Assembly: GCF_001613105.1 (NCBI RefSeq)
Contig: NZ_BDBS01000003.1
Coordinates: 1-64,000, forward strand
Reading direction: 5' to 3'
DNA length: 64,000 nucleotides
Source: Nocardia pseudobrasiliensis NBRC 108224
Lineage (GTDB): Bacteria > Actinomycetota > Actinomycetes > Mycobacteriales > Mycobacteriaceae
In this document: positions 52,675 to 62,059 of the stretch, piece after piece
Numbering within the stretch: the first letter of the stretch is position 1
Layout: each line of letters opens with the position of its first letter
Translations under genes and position numbers: made by a program
Notes under the pieces: model-generated
What the model saw: only the letters and a program-made list of their open reading frames with translations
Database searches by the model: none
What the model was told of the DNA's origin: nothing

Positions 52675-53679
52675 ATGGTGGTGACACGCGCCGACGTGGC
52701 CCGATTGGCGGGCACCTCACCGGCTCTGGTGAGCTATGTCCTCAACGGCGGACCGCGCTCGGTCGCACCGGCCACCCGCGCCCGAATCGAGGCCGCCATC
52801 GCCGAATTGGGCTATCGGCCCAATATGTCGGCCCGCAGCCTGCGGATGAATCGCGGGCACGCGCTGGGCATGGTGATTCCCGACGGGGCCAATCCGTTCT
52901 TCGCCGAACTGTCCGCCGCGATCGAGACCGCGGCCTTCGCGCGGGGGTATCCGCTGTTCGTGGGCAATGCCGCCGGGGACGAATCGCGCGAGCAGGCCTA
53001 TGTGCGATCGTTCATCGATCGCAGAGTCGAGGGCCTGCTCGCGATCTCGTCGTCCTGGGGCGCGGGTATCGCCGAGGCCTGCGAACAGGCGAATATGGTC
53101 CTTGTCGCGCTCGATCGCGTCATCGATCCGGCGCGCTGCGCGCATGTGCTGTGCGATTCGGTGGCCGGTGCGCGCACCGCGGTCGAACACCTCATCGGCC
53201 ACGGCCACCACCGCATCGCCTGTCTCAGCGGCCCGCACGTCTCCACCGCCGAGGACCGGGTGCGCGGCTATCGCGAGGCGCTGACCACGGCCGGACTGCC
53301 CGAGGGACCGGTCGTGCGAACCGATTTCGGCGGCGCCGCCGGATATCGGGCGCTGTCGGAACTTCTGCGCGATCCGGTGCCGCCGACGGCGGTCTTCGTC
53401 ACCAGCGATCTGCAGGCCATGGGCATGTTGCGCGCCGCATACGACGCCGGACTACACGTACCGGACGATTTGGCAGTTGTGGCCTTCGACGGTATCGAAT
53501 ACGGGCGCTACACCCGTCCGGGTCTGACCACGATGGCGCAACCCACCCAGCGCATGGGCCAGACCGCCGTGGAGCTGCTGCTCGAGCAAATCGACGGCGG
53601 CACAACACAACCCGGCGTCGTCCGCCTCGACGCCCGGCTGGCCGCCCGCGGCTCCTGCGGATGTCCCGACGAGTTCTGA
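52675..53679 (+). CDS. LacI-family regulator of the ribose-type operon
   Basis: 334 residues. The N-terminal HTH (VTRADVARLAGTSPALVSYV) and hinge region (NMSARSLRMNRG) are followed by a periplasmic-binding-like effector domain. ATG 52675 follows GGGAG. It is divergent from the transporter with a shared palindromic operator, so it should repress both in the absence of the sugar. The effector is inferred. Confidence 0.92.
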   Translation: MVVTRADVARLAGTSPALVSYVLNGGPRSVAPATRARIEAAIAELGYRPNMSARSLRMNRGHALGMVIPDGANPFFAELSAAIETAAFARGYPLFVGNAAGDESREQAYVRSFIDRRVEGLLAISSSWGAGIAEACEQANMVLVALDRVIDPARCAHVLCDSVAGARTAVEHLIGHGHHRIACLSGPHVSTAEDRVRGYREALTTAGLPEGPVVRTDFGGAAGYRALSELLRDPVPPTAVFVTSDLQAMGMLRAAYDAGLHVPDDLAVVAFDGIEYGRYTRPGLTTMAQPTQRMGQTAVELLLEQIDGGTTQPGVVRLDARLAARGSCGCPDEF

Positions 53680-53796
53680 TGGACAATCGTCCGACCCCGC
53701 TCGGGCGCGTCTGGCATGCTGGTCGAGAGGTAACCGAACCGAAACCGGCAGAGGGGCAATATTCGTCGGGACGGATGATTTCGTTGGAGGTGGGCG

Positions 53797-54588
53797 GTGA
53801 CGGCGTATCGGAAGGCACCCGAGGGAGTCGATCCGTCCAAACCGAACGCGGCCCGCATCTACGACTACCTACTGGGTGGTAAAGACAACTACGAAGCCGA
53901 CCGCTTCGTCGCCCAGCGCATGCTCGAAATCGCCCCGGACACCCGCATGCTGGCGTGGTTCAGCCGCCAATTCCTCATCCACGCCGTCACCGCGGCGGCC
54001 GAGGCGGGCGTCACGCAGTTCATCGATCTCGGCTCCGGCATTCCCACCTCCCCCGCCGCGCACGAGGTCGCCCACAAGATCAATGCCTCGGCGCGGGTTG
54101 TCTCGGTGGATTACGACCCCGTGGTCTACGCCCACGCCAACGCGATGCTGGGCGATATGCCGCTGGTCACCCCGATCGTCGCCGATGTCCGCGATCCCGA
54201 CGATCTCATCGCCCGGCTGCGCATGGACGAATTGATCGACTTCGACCGCCCGATCGCGGTGCTGTGCGTCGGCGTCCTGCACTACATCATGGATTACGAA
54301 CATCCCGACCGGATCATGTCCCGATTCCGCGAGGTGATGGCGCCGGGCAGCACGCTGGCCTTCACGCACGGATCCACCGACAGCAACGACCAATTCATCA
54401 ACCAGTCCTCCAACGACACCATCGGCAGCACCGCCCAGGTGCAGTACCGAACCCGCGCCGAGGTGGCCGAACTGTTCGACGGCTTCGAATTCGACGAGCC
54501 CGGCATCGTGCCGATTCAGCGGTGGCTCGGCGACAAATTACCGAATACCGGACTGATCCTGCTCGGCGGGATCTGCCGCGTTCGGTGA
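53797..54588 (+). CDS. S-adenosylmethionine methyltransferase, DUF574/PF04672 type
   Basis: 263 residues. The family start NAARIYDYLLGGKDNYEADR is present, with TQFIDLGSGIPTSPAAHEVA as the SAM site and RVVSVDYDPVVYAHANAML. This family is abundant in actinobacteria; some members methylate natural products, most are unknown. GTG 53797 follows GGAGGTG. The 3' end overlaps the TetR gene by 51 bases on the opposite strand. Confidence 0.9.
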   Translation: MTAYRKAPEGVDPSKPNAARIYDYLLGGKDNYEADRFVAQRMLEIAPDTRMLAWFSRQFLIHAVTAAAEAGVTQFIDLGSGIPTSPAAHEVAHKINASARVVSVDYDPVVYAHANAMLGDMPLVTPIVADVRDPDDLIARLRMDELIDFDRPIAVLCVGVLHYIMDYEHPDRIMSRFREVMAPGSTLAFTHGSTDSNDQFINQSSNDTIGSTAQVQYRTRAEVAELFDGFEFDEPGIVPIQRWLGDKLPNTGLILLGGICRVR

Positions 54589-55257
54589 GGGTCGGGCCCG
54601 CGCCCCGTCCAGCAGCAACCGCGTACACATTTCGGCGTACTGCTGTTTGCGCTCGGCGCTGAGCGGTCCGCGCTGCGTGGCCACCAGAGCGGGCAGGCCG
54701 AGCGCGACCGTCGCCTCCGCGAGGATGACCGGATCCAGATCCGCGCGCAGAAACCCCTGCGCCACACCGTGTTCGACATAGGCCGAGACGAACGAGACCA
54801 TTACCGCCGATACGCTCAGCGCGCGTTCGCGGGTCTCGTTGTCGATCGCCGCGATCTCGAACAGGATCAGCCGCGCCAGCGCGGGTTCGGCCTCCAGAAT
54901 CTCGAACAGCCGCACATGGATTCGCCGCAGTTGGTCGGCCAACTCCTCGCCGCTGCGCGCGGCGCTCGGCGGCGACTCACCGGTCAGGAACGACACCGCG
55001 CGCTGCACGCCGTAATCGAGGACGTCATCGACAATGGCGCGCTTGTTCTCGAAATACCGGTAGAAGGTTCCGGAGGCGACACTGGCGCGCCGGGTGATAT
55101 CGGCGACAGTCGTTGCGCGATAACCCCGTTCGGCGAATTCCGCGTAGGCGGCCTCGATCAGCTCCCGCCGCCGCCGTTGCACGCTGTCGGCGCTGGCCGC
55201 GGGGCGGCCCGGCGACCGACGCGGCTTGATCTTGCTCGATGCGCTCGGTCGGGCCAC
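54538..55257 (-). CDS. TetR-family regulator divergent from the mce operon
   Basis: 239 residues. After a basic N-terminal tail (KIKPRRSPGRPAAS) comes a TetR HTH (about 24-70) with RRELIEAAYAEFAERGYRAT and ITRRASVASGTFYRYFENKR. The tail and GxxRA spacing resemble regulators of mce loci such as Mce3R-like ones. GTG 55257 is chosen; GTG 55299 is possible. It is divergent from the mce operon with a large palindrome between them and probably represses it. Confidence 0.88.
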   Translation of the reverse strand: MARPSASSKIKPRRSPGRPAASADSVQRRRRELIEAAYAEFAERGYRATTVADITRRASVASGTFYRYFENKRAIVDDVLDYGVQRAVSFLTGESPPSAARSGEELADQLRRIHVRLFEILEAEPALARLILFEIAAIDNETRERALSVSAVMVSFVSAYVEHGVAQGFLRADLDPVILAEATVALGLPALVATQRGPLSAERKQQYAEMCTRLLLDGARARPSPNAADPAEQDQSGIR

Positions 55258-55325
55258 GGGCCCACTGTACTTCAGACGACTGTGACCCTGGACACTCAAT
55301 CCCGCCCTTTGCTATGGTTCTGTCC

Positions 55326-55355
55326 ATTTAGTGAATGACGTCTCATTCAGTAAAT
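55326..55355. promoter_or_regulatory. 30-bp near-perfect palindrome before the mce operon
   Basis: The left arm ATTTAGTGAATGA (55326-55338) and right arm TCATTCAGTAAAT (55343-55355) are inverted repeats with a single mismatched pair, around a CGTC centre. It lies between the divergent TetR gene and the first mce gene, 23 bases before its ATG, ideal for repression. Confidence 0.7.
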
Positions 55356-55377
55356 CGCCCTCGACCGGAGCATCGCC

Positions 55378-56211
55378 ATGGTTGTTCACCGATGGGCCCG
55401 AAAACCGGTGCCGTACACCCGTTTTGCCACCGACCTGACGCTGTCCGCGCTGTGCACCTTCGGCCGCACCCTGCAGCTCGGCACCGCCGCATTCGCCCAT
55501 CTGCTGCGCGATCTGATCGCCCTGCGCCATCCCTGGCGCGACACCGTGGCGCAGGGGTGGTTCATCGTCAGCGTGACCGCGATACCCGCGGTGCTGGTGG
55601 CGATTCCGTTCGGCGTCATCGTCTCGGTCCAGGTCGGCAGCCTCACCCAGCAGGTGGGGGCGACCTCGGTCTCCGGCGCGGCGGGCGGACTCGGGGTCAT
55701 CCGCCAGGGCGCGCCGATGGTCACCGCGCTGCTGCTGGGCGGCGCGGCGGGTTCGGCCATCGCCGCGGATCTGGGCGCGCGCACCATCCGCGACGAGGTG
55801 GATGCCCTGCGCACCATGGGAATCGATCCGGTGCAGCGGCTGGTCACCCCGCGCCTGGCCGCCATGCTCGCGCTGACTCCGCTGCTGTGCCTGCTGATCG
55901 TGTTCATGGGTGTATTCACCGGATATGTTGTGGCCGTTGCGTTTCAGGGCGTCACGCCCGGCAGCTACCTGACCTCGTTCGCCTCCTTCGCCTCGATGGG
56001 CGATCTGGTTGTCGCCCTGGTGAAGTCGGTGATCTTCGGCGTGATCGTCCTCGTGATCGCCTGTCAGCGCGGGCTGGAGGCGACCGCCGGACCCAAGGGC
56101 GTGGCCAATGCGGTGAATGCCGCGGTGGTGCTGGGCGTGATCGTCACCTTCGGGGTCAATCTGGTGATCACCCAGCTGGTCAGCATGTTCCTTCCGACCA
56201 AGGTGGGCTGA
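55378..56211 (+). CDS. yrbEA: YrbE-type permease A of the mce transporter
   Basis: 277 residues with five to six membrane helices and the MlaE-permease core (VAIPFGVIVSVQVGSLTQQV, IRQGAPMVTALLLGGAAGS, RDEVDALRTMGIDPVQRLV). With YrbEB it forms the membrane channel of an Mce lipid importer, which in mycolata takes up fatty acids, mycolic acids or sterols. Operon start; palindromic operator just upstream. Confidence 0.92.
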   Translation: MVVHRWARKPVPYTRFATDLTLSALCTFGRTLQLGTAAFAHLLRDLIALRHPWRDTVAQGWFIVSVTAIPAVLVAIPFGVIVSVQVGSLTQQVGATSVSGAAGGLGVIRQGAPMVTALLLGGAAGSAIAADLGARTIRDEVDALRTMGIDPVQRLVTPRLAAMLALTPLLCLLIVFMGVFTGYVVAVAFQGVTPGSYLTSFASFASMGDLVVALVKSVIFGVIVLVIACQRGLEATAGPKGVANAVNAAVVLGVIVTFGVNLVITQLVSMFLPTKVG

Positions 56212-57080
56212 TGACGCAGGTTCCGGCTCGCTATCACCCTTTCGGCGCGCTCGGGCGCACCGCGACCGCGAGCGCGCGCGTTCCGCTGACCGTCTTCGAA
56301 TCCCTCGGCCACCAGGCCACATTCGTCGCACACACCCTCGGTGCGATCCCGCACACCCTGCGGGCCTATCGACGCCAGACCATGGTGATCCTGACCGATA
56401 TCACCTGGGGCAGTGGGCGACTCATCGTCGGCGGCGGCACGGTCGCGGTGCTGATCTTCCTCGGCGCGGCGGTCGGCGGATCGATCGGCGTCGAGGGTTT
56501 CACCGCGCTGAACATGGTCGGAATGGGCCCGCTCACCGGATTCGTCTCCGCCTACGCCAACACCCGCGAGATGGCGCCCATGGTCGCGGCGATCGGCTTC
56601 GCCGCCCAGGCCGGCTGCCGAATGACCGCCGAGATCGGCGCGATGCGCATCTCGGAGGAGATCGATGCGCTGGAGGCCATCGGTATTCGATCGATCCCGT
56701 TCGTGGTGACCACGCGGGTGATCGCCGGATTGATCACCATCGTGCCGCTGTATCTGCTGACGCTGATCCTGAGCTATCTGTCCTGCGCGGTGGTGGTGAA
56801 CGTGCTGCACGGGCAGTCCTCGGGAACCTACTACCACTACTTCGGGGCCTTCCTGCAACCCGGCGATGTACTCGCCTCGCTGTTCAAGGCAACGGTTTTC
56901 GTGGTGATGATCATCGTGATCCACGGCTATCAGGGCTTCTACGCCGTCGGCGGCCCCGAGGGCGTGGGGCGCGCGTCGGGCCGCGCGATCCGGGCCAGCC
57001 TGGTGCTGGTCGTGGTCGCGGATATGGTCATAACCATCGTCTTCTGGGGTCTGGACGTCGGCATCAGGATCTCGGGGTAG
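56211..57080 (+). CDS. yrbEB: YrbE-type permease B of the mce transporter
   Basis: 289 residues of the MlaE-permease family with FVSAYANTREMAPMVAAIGF, GCRMTAEIGAMRISEEIDAL and a C-terminal tail starting GVGRASGRAIR. It pairs with YrbEA. The start codon overlaps the YrbEA stop by one base (TGATG), giving coupled translation in the correct ratio. Confidence 0.92.
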   Translation: MTQVPARYHPFGALGRTATASARVPLTVFESLGHQATFVAHTLGAIPHTLRAYRRQTMVILTDITWGSGRLIVGGGTVAVLIFLGAAVGGSIGVEGFTALNMVGMGPLTGFVSAYANTREMAPMVAAIGFAAQAGCRMTAEIGAMRISEEIDALEAIGIRSIPFVVTTRVIAGLITIVPLYLLTLILSYLSCAVVVNVLHGQSSGTYYHYFGAFLQPGDVLASLFKATVFVVMIIVIHGYQGFYAVGGPEGVGRASGRAIRASLVLVVVADMVITIVFWGLDVGIRISG

Positions 57081-57083
57081 GCC

Positions 57084-58115
57084 ATGGGCGTGTTCATCGA
57101 TCTCTCCGGCCGCACGGCGGGGCGCTGGTCACTTCGATTGCGCGGGTTGATCATCGCGATCGTGCTGGTGGTGACCGCGCTCGTGGTGAGCGAATACGCG
57201 CGCGGCGCATTCGCCGACCGATTCACCCTGACCATCGATGCCGCCACCCTGGGCGAGGGCCTGTCACCCGGCGCGGAGGTGAAGTTCCGCGGCTACGCCA
57301 TCGGCACGGTCCGCCACGTCGACACCGTCGGCTACGGCCATCAGCGCATCGTCCTCGAACTCGACCGCGGCCAGGCCGGTCGGCTCACCGACGCGCTGGC
57401 GGCCCGGTTCGCCTCCTCCAATGTCTTCGGCTCCGCGGCCATCGAACTGGTGCCGACCGGTCAGGGCGCGCCGCTGCGCGAGAACACCGTGCTGCGGATC
57501 GGCGAGAACGCCCAGAACGCCACCGTCGCTGGCGTTTTCCGACGCGCGGCCCGGCTGACGACCGTCCTGGACTCCGAGACCGTGCGACGGCTGTTCGATC
57601 TGCTCATCGAGCACAGCGCCGATCTCGGGCCGACCGCGCGATCGTTGTTCGAGACCGCCCGTATGCTCGCCGTCGAACAGCGCGCCCCGGTGGCGCACTA
57701 CCTCGACATCGGCGCCGACCTCACCGACGGCGTCGCAGCCTTCACTCCCCCGGCCGTCGACGCGGTTCTCGGAATCCTCGATCAGAGCGCGTATTTCGGC
57801 GATGCCACGAACCGGGCCCGGACCAAGAAGGCGCTCGAGGGGGTCGACACGACCGTCCTGCAGGACATCGCGGCGCTGTTGCGGCGCAACAACCCCGACC
57901 TCGCCCGGATTCTCGACACGCTGCTCGATGTGGTGGTGCCGATCGCGGCCTCGGTGGGCACCGTCGCACCGGCCTACGACCGGATCCCGGCACTGCTCGA
58001 ACATATGGGCCAGGCGTTCCCGGTGATCGACGGCCGCGTTCGACTACAGCTCGAGGTGATCGTGAAAACCATGCCCTACCTGGCGGATTCGATCATCATC
58101 GGGAGGCCGCGGTGA
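57084..58115 (+). CDS. mceA: Mce protein A
   Basis: 343 residues. An N-terminal membrane anchor (GLIIAIVLVVTALVVSEYA) is followed by an MCE/MlaD domain (about 45-120; EVKFRGYAIGTVRHVD) and a helical region. Mce subunits form a tunnel for hydrophobic substrates between membrane and outer envelope. The protein is far shorter than M. tuberculosis Mce1A (454), with no long C-terminal tail. It overlaps mceB by 4 nt. Confidence 0.9.
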   Translation: MGVFIDLSGRTAGRWSLRLRGLIIAIVLVVTALVVSEYARGAFADRFTLTIDAATLGEGLSPGAEVKFRGYAIGTVRHVDTVGYGHQRIVLELDRGQAGRLTDALAARFASSNVFGSAAIELVPTGQGAPLRENTVLRIGENAQNATVAGVFRRAARLTTVLDSETVRRLFDLLIEHSADLGPTARSLFETARMLAVEQRAPVAHYLDIGADLTDGVAAFTPPAVDAVLGILDQSAYFGDATNRARTKKALEGVDTTVLQDIAALLRRNNPDLARILDTLLDVVVPIAASVGTVAPAYDRIPALLEHMGQAFPVIDGRVRLQLEVIVKTMPYLADSIIIGRPR

Positions 58116-59119
58116 ACGCGGTCGCCGCGCCCGCGGCCAAACTCGTGGTCTTCGTCGCCGTGGTCGCCGCCTGCGCCGCGTTCGTGGTCTCGGCGCTGCA
58201 CACCCCGGTCCCGCCGCACCGGGTCGGATATCAGGCCCTGTTCACCGATGTGTCGGGTCTGTCGACGGGCGATACCGTACGCATGTCGGGAGTCGCCGTG
58301 GGAACGGTGGATTCGGTCCGCCTCGACGGAACCCTGGCCCGGGTGGGGTTCACCGTCGACCGCACCCGCCCGCTGTACGACAACACCCGGGCCGCGGTGC
58401 GCTATCAGGATCTGGTCGGACAGCGCTACATCGAACTGGTTCCGGCCCCGACACCGGGCCGCCCGCTCGCCTCGGACGCCACCATACCCGTCGAGCGCAC
58501 CATCGCGAGTTTCGATGTGTCGAGACTGTTCAACGGCTTCAAACCGCTGTTCGACACCCTCGATACGGCACAGCTGAATCGCTTGGGCCAGAACCTGTTA
58601 CGGGTACTGCGCGGCGACGGCAGCGGTATCGGGCCGGTGCTGGCCGATGTCGATCGGCTCACCCGGCACGCCCGCGACAGCGAGGCGGTGATCGTGGTGC
58701 TCATCAGCAATCTCGGCGAGGTCGCGCAGTCGATCGGCGGCAAGTCCGCGGCGGTGGGTGATCTGGTGAATCAGCTCGGCGCGATCCTGCGCCAGTTCAG
58801 CACCCGCACCACCGAGATCCTGACCTCGGTCGAGAAAGCCAATCGCACCATGGGACCGCTGATTCCACTGCTCGAACAGCTGCGCTCGACCTACGACGAC
58901 AGCTACGCGCCACTGGACGCGCTGCTGCGTCGCATGCTGCCGCAGACCGATCAAATCGTAGAGATCCTGTCGCTCATGCCGTCGCTGCTGACCGGGCTCG
59001 ACCGCGCGATACCCGATGTGGGCCAGGCCCCGGCGCTGACCTGCACGGCCGGTCCGGTCGCGATCCCCGATATCGGGCAGGCCGTACTCGCCAATCAACA
59101 CCTGGTGGTGTGCCGATGA
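58112..59119 (+). CDS. mceB: Mce protein B
   Basis: 335 residues. A single membrane anchor (LVVFVAVVAACAAFVVSAL) and an MCE domain with GLSTGDTVRMSGVAVGTVDS and LVGQRYIELVPAPTPG precede a long helical segment. GTG start overlapping the mceA stop (GTGA). The role is the same tunnel as MceA. The length is typical of MceB. Confidence 0.9.
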   Translation: MNAVAAPAAKLVVFVAVVAACAAFVVSALHTPVPPHRVGYQALFTDVSGLSTGDTVRMSGVAVGTVDSVRLDGTLARVGFTVDRTRPLYDNTRAAVRYQDLVGQRYIELVPAPTPGRPLASDATIPVERTIASFDVSRLFNGFKPLFDTLDTAQLNRLGQNLLRVLRGDGSGIGPVLADVDRLTRHARDSEAVIVVLISNLGEVAQSIGGKSAAVGDLVNQLGAILRQFSTRTTEILTSVEKANRTMGPLIPLLEQLRSTYDDSYAPLDALLRRMLPQTDQIVEILSLMPSLLTGLDRAIPDVGQAPALTCTAGPVAIPDIGQAVLANQHLVVCR

Positions 59120-60132
59120 TCGGGCGACTGCGCACGGAGGTGGCCGAGTTCCTGGCCGATCGCGGCGTCGCGATCCGCGAATTGCGCTGGGGCATAGCGG
59201 GTGTGGTGATCACGGTGCTCGGTCTGGCGGCCGCCGCGGTGATCTACGCGGTGCCCTTCGGCGAGCACACCTACACGGCCGACTTCCGCATCTCCGGCGA
59301 CGCCCGCCCCGGCGACGAGGTGCGCGTCGCGGGAATCGAGGTGGGACAGGTGCGTTCGGTGCGGCTGGCCCGCGACCACGTCGAGATCCGATTCGGCGTC
59401 GACCGCTCGGTCCGGGTCGGCGACCAGACCACCGCGGAGGTCAAACTGCTCACCCCGATCGGTGGACACTACCTGTCACTGCAACCCAGGGGCGGTAAAC
59501 CCCTGGGCGGCAAGCATATTCCGCCCGAGCACACGACCACGCCGTTCGAACTGAACGATATCGTCGACGCCACCACCCCGAAGCTCGCCGATATCGACGG
59601 GGCCACCCTGCGCGCCACCGTCGCCGAGGTGCGCAGCGCGCTCGACGGACAACCGGCCGCGATCCGGAATCTGCTCGACAATGTCGGCGAGCTGTCCGGC
59701 GTCCTCGCCGACCGCTCCCGGCAGCTGAACCAGGCGCTGCGGGTCTCGGACGAATACGTCGGGGCGATCGCCGCCGACCGGGCGGTACTGGCCGACTTCG
59801 TACGCCAATTGGGCGTCGTGGCGGTCACTCTCGGACAGCGTAAGGCCGATATGGTGCGCACCTTCAACCTGCTGCGCCGACTGTTCGACGTCCTGCACCG
59901 GCCGCTGCTGGCCTACGGCGACAGCATCGAACCCGCGGTCACCGAGTTCGAGCAGATCGTGCGGAAGGTATTCGCCGATCCCGCCCGGATCGACACCGTT
60001 GTGACCGGTATCCGCGAATTCGTCGACAAGATCTCGCAGATGCTCGGACCGGGCGGCGCGACCGTGGCGGCCCCGACCGCGCCGGGCGGCGGACCGGTGA
60101 TCTGTATTCCCTACCAGGGCAAGGTGTGCTGA
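59116..60132 (+). CDS. mceC: Mce protein C
   Basis: 338 residues, start ATG 59116 overlapping the mceB stop (ATGA). A membrane anchor (GIAGVVITVLGLAAAAVIYA) and an MCE domain with ARPGDEVRVAGIEVGQVRSV and LLTPIGGHYLSLQPRGG are followed by helices and a short Gly/Pro end (GGATVAAPTAPGGGPV). MceC subunits are usually 400-550 residues; the long tail is missing. Confidence 0.88.
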   Translation: MIGRLRTEVAEFLADRGVAIRELRWGIAGVVITVLGLAAAAVIYAVPFGEHTYTADFRISGDARPGDEVRVAGIEVGQVRSVRLARDHVEIRFGVDRSVRVGDQTTAEVKLLTPIGGHYLSLQPRGGKPLGGKHIPPEHTTTPFELNDIVDATTPKLADIDGATLRATVAEVRSALDGQPAAIRNLLDNVGELSGVLADRSRQLNQALRVSDEYVGAIAADRAVLADFVRQLGVVAVTLGQRKADMVRTFNLLRRLFDVLHRPLLAYGDSIEPAVTEFEQIVRKVFADPARIDTVVTGIREFVDKISQMLGPGGATVAAPTAPGGGPVICIPYQGKVC

Positions 60133-61073
60133 TGGGCCGGGCCGCACTGACTTTCACCGCGCTCGCGGTCGTCGCGACCGTCGCGGCGGGCGCGACCGCG
60201 GCCTACACCGAGATCGCGCGACCGTGGCTGGACCGGGTCCATCCCGCCCAGCGCACGATTTGCGCCGAATTCACCGATACCGTCGGCCTGTACGAGGGCA
60301 ACAGCGTCACCATGCTCGGCGTCGAGATCGGCCGCGTCACCCATATCGAGGCGCGGGGCGACCGGATGCGGCTCACGCTGAGCGTGGATCGGTCGGTCGA
60401 GATACCCGCCGACGCCGAGGCGGTGACCATGTCCAGCTCGATCGTCACCGATCGGCGCGTGGAATTGACCAAACCCTATACCGGCGGGCCGACACTGCCC
60501 GGCGCGCAGTGCATTCCACTCGAACGCACCCGCACGCCGATCGGGATCAGCGACGCGCTCGACGCGCTGGGCAAACTCGCCGGTGATCTGCTCGGGCAGG
60601 ACAGCGGCGGGCCCTCCGACAACGCGATCGGCGGCACCCTGGCCGCGGCCGACCGCGCGATCGACGGCACCGGCGAACAGTTCAACGCCCTGCTGCGGCA
60701 GCTGTCCCAACTCGTCGGCGATCCGGCCGACCGCGCCGACACCTTCCGCCGGCTCGTCGACAATCTCGACACCCTCACCACCATGTTCGTCACCAACTGG
60801 CCGGATATGCGGGCGCTACTGGACAATCTGCACAACGGCCTGACCATGATCGACGGCGTCGCCGTGGAACTGGGCCGCGCGGTCGAGCTCGCGGTGCAGT
60901 TCCTGCCCGTAATCGCCCGCAATGTCGGCAAATACGACGCGCAGGTCTACGGCTTCCTCGATCAGGCCATCCCCCGGATTCGCGCCTACACGCCCCTGGC
61001 CGGTGATATCGCCGACCTCCTCGCGCATCTGCCGCCGGTGACCGCTCAACTGCCCCGGGCCGGTGCGCGATGA
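60132..61073 (+). CDS. mceD: Mce protein D
   Basis: 313 residues, start ATG 60132 overlapping the mceC stop. A short anchor (ALTFTALAVVATVAAGATAA) and MCE domain with GLYEGNSVTMLGVEIGRVTH are followed by helices. MceD is commonly about 450-530 residues, so this one is strongly shortened. It ends overlapping mceE by 4 nt. Confidence 0.88.
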   Translation: MGRAALTFTALAVVATVAAGATAAYTEIARPWLDRVHPAQRTICAEFTDTVGLYEGNSVTMLGVEIGRVTHIEARGDRMRLTLSVDRSVEIPADAEAVTMSSSIVTDRRVELTKPYTGGPTLPGAQCIPLERTRTPIGISDALDALGKLAGDLLGQDSGGPSDNAIGGTLAAADRAIDGTGEQFNALLRQLSQLVGDPADRADTFRRLVDNLDTLTTMFVTNWPDMRALLDNLHNGLTMIDGVAVELGRAVELAVQFLPVIARNVGKYDAQVYGFLDQAIPRIRAYTPLAGDIADLLAHLPPVTAQLPRAGAR

Positions 61074-62059
61074 GCCGACGCCTGCTGCCCCTGCTCGCCC
61101 TCGCCGCGGCGCTGCTGCTGTCGGCGTGCGGCATTCGCGCCACCGACATCCCGATTCCCGGCACCTATCCGTCGGGCCCGCACTACCGCTTGCGCATCGA
61201 ATTCGGCTCGGTGCTCAATCTCCCCGACCGGGCCAAGGTGATCGCCGACGGCGTCGATGTGGGCATGCTCGACCACATCGATCTGCTCGGCGAAATCGCC
61301 GTCGCCACCGTGGATCTGCGCCCGGATGTGCAACTGCCCGTCGGCACCACCGCGGAACTGCGGCAGAGCACCATCCTCGGCGATATCCACATCGCGCTCG
61401 ACGCGCCGCGCGACGCCGGGGCGGTGTTCCTGCGCGACGGGGACACGATTCCCCTGGCCCACACCCTGCCCGCCGCCAATGTCGAGGACATCCTGCGCGC
61501 GCTGTCGAATATCGTCACCGGCGGCCAGGTCGGCAAGCTGCAGGACGTGATCCGCAGCCTGGACTCGGCCTTCCCCACCGATCCGGCCGATCTGGATCGC
61601 ATCGTGGCCACCGGGCGCGCGGCGCTGCGCGATATGGCTTCGCGCACAGGCGATCTCGATCGGATCCTGGCGGGGGCCGCGGCGGTGGCCACAACGCTGG
61701 ACCAGCATCGCGACGGTGTGGACCGCACCCTGGCGCTGGGGCCCGATCGCGCCGCGGGACTGGCCGATGTGTTGTTCGGCGTCGTGCAGTTGATCGTCGA
61801 CTCGCGCGATCTCGCCGACCTGGTCGGAGAGCTGGCCCTGCCGCTGGTGGGTGATCTGCACACGATCCTCGATGTGCTCGCGCCCGCGCTGCGCACCATC
61901 GCCACCGCCGACATCACTGTCGCGCGCAATACCGCGGCGCTGGATCAGCTGTTGCGCGACAGGCTGATTCCGTTCTTCGCCACCGGCGCGGGAGTCGACG
62001 CGACCACCCGCTCCGATGAGCTGATCCAGGTCCTGCACGCGATGGGTATGGTGCGATGA
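61070..62059 (+). CDS. mceE: Mce lipoprotein E (LprN-like)
   Basis: 329 residues. The lipobox LLSAC puts the lipidated Cys at residue 20, as in MceE/LprK-type proteins. The MCE domain (about 40-115) contains LPDRAKVIADGVDVGMLDHI and STILGDIHIALDAP. It is the lipid-anchored subunit of the tunnel. It overlaps mceF by 4 nt. Confidence 0.9.
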   Translation: MSRRLLPLLALAAALLLSACGIRATDIPIPGTYPSGPHYRLRIEFGSVLNLPDRAKVIADGVDVGMLDHIDLLGEIAVATVDLRPDVQLPVGTTAELRQSTILGDIHIALDAPRDAGAVFLRDGDTIPLAHTLPAANVEDILRALSNIVTGGQVGKLQDVIRSLDSAFPTDPADLDRIVATGRAALRDMASRTGDLDRILAGAAAVATTLDQHRDGVDRTLALGPDRAAGLADVLFGVVQLIVDSRDLADLVGELALPLVGDLHTILDVLAPALRTIATADITVARNTAALDQLLRDRLIPFFATGAGVDATTRSDELIQVLHAMGMVR

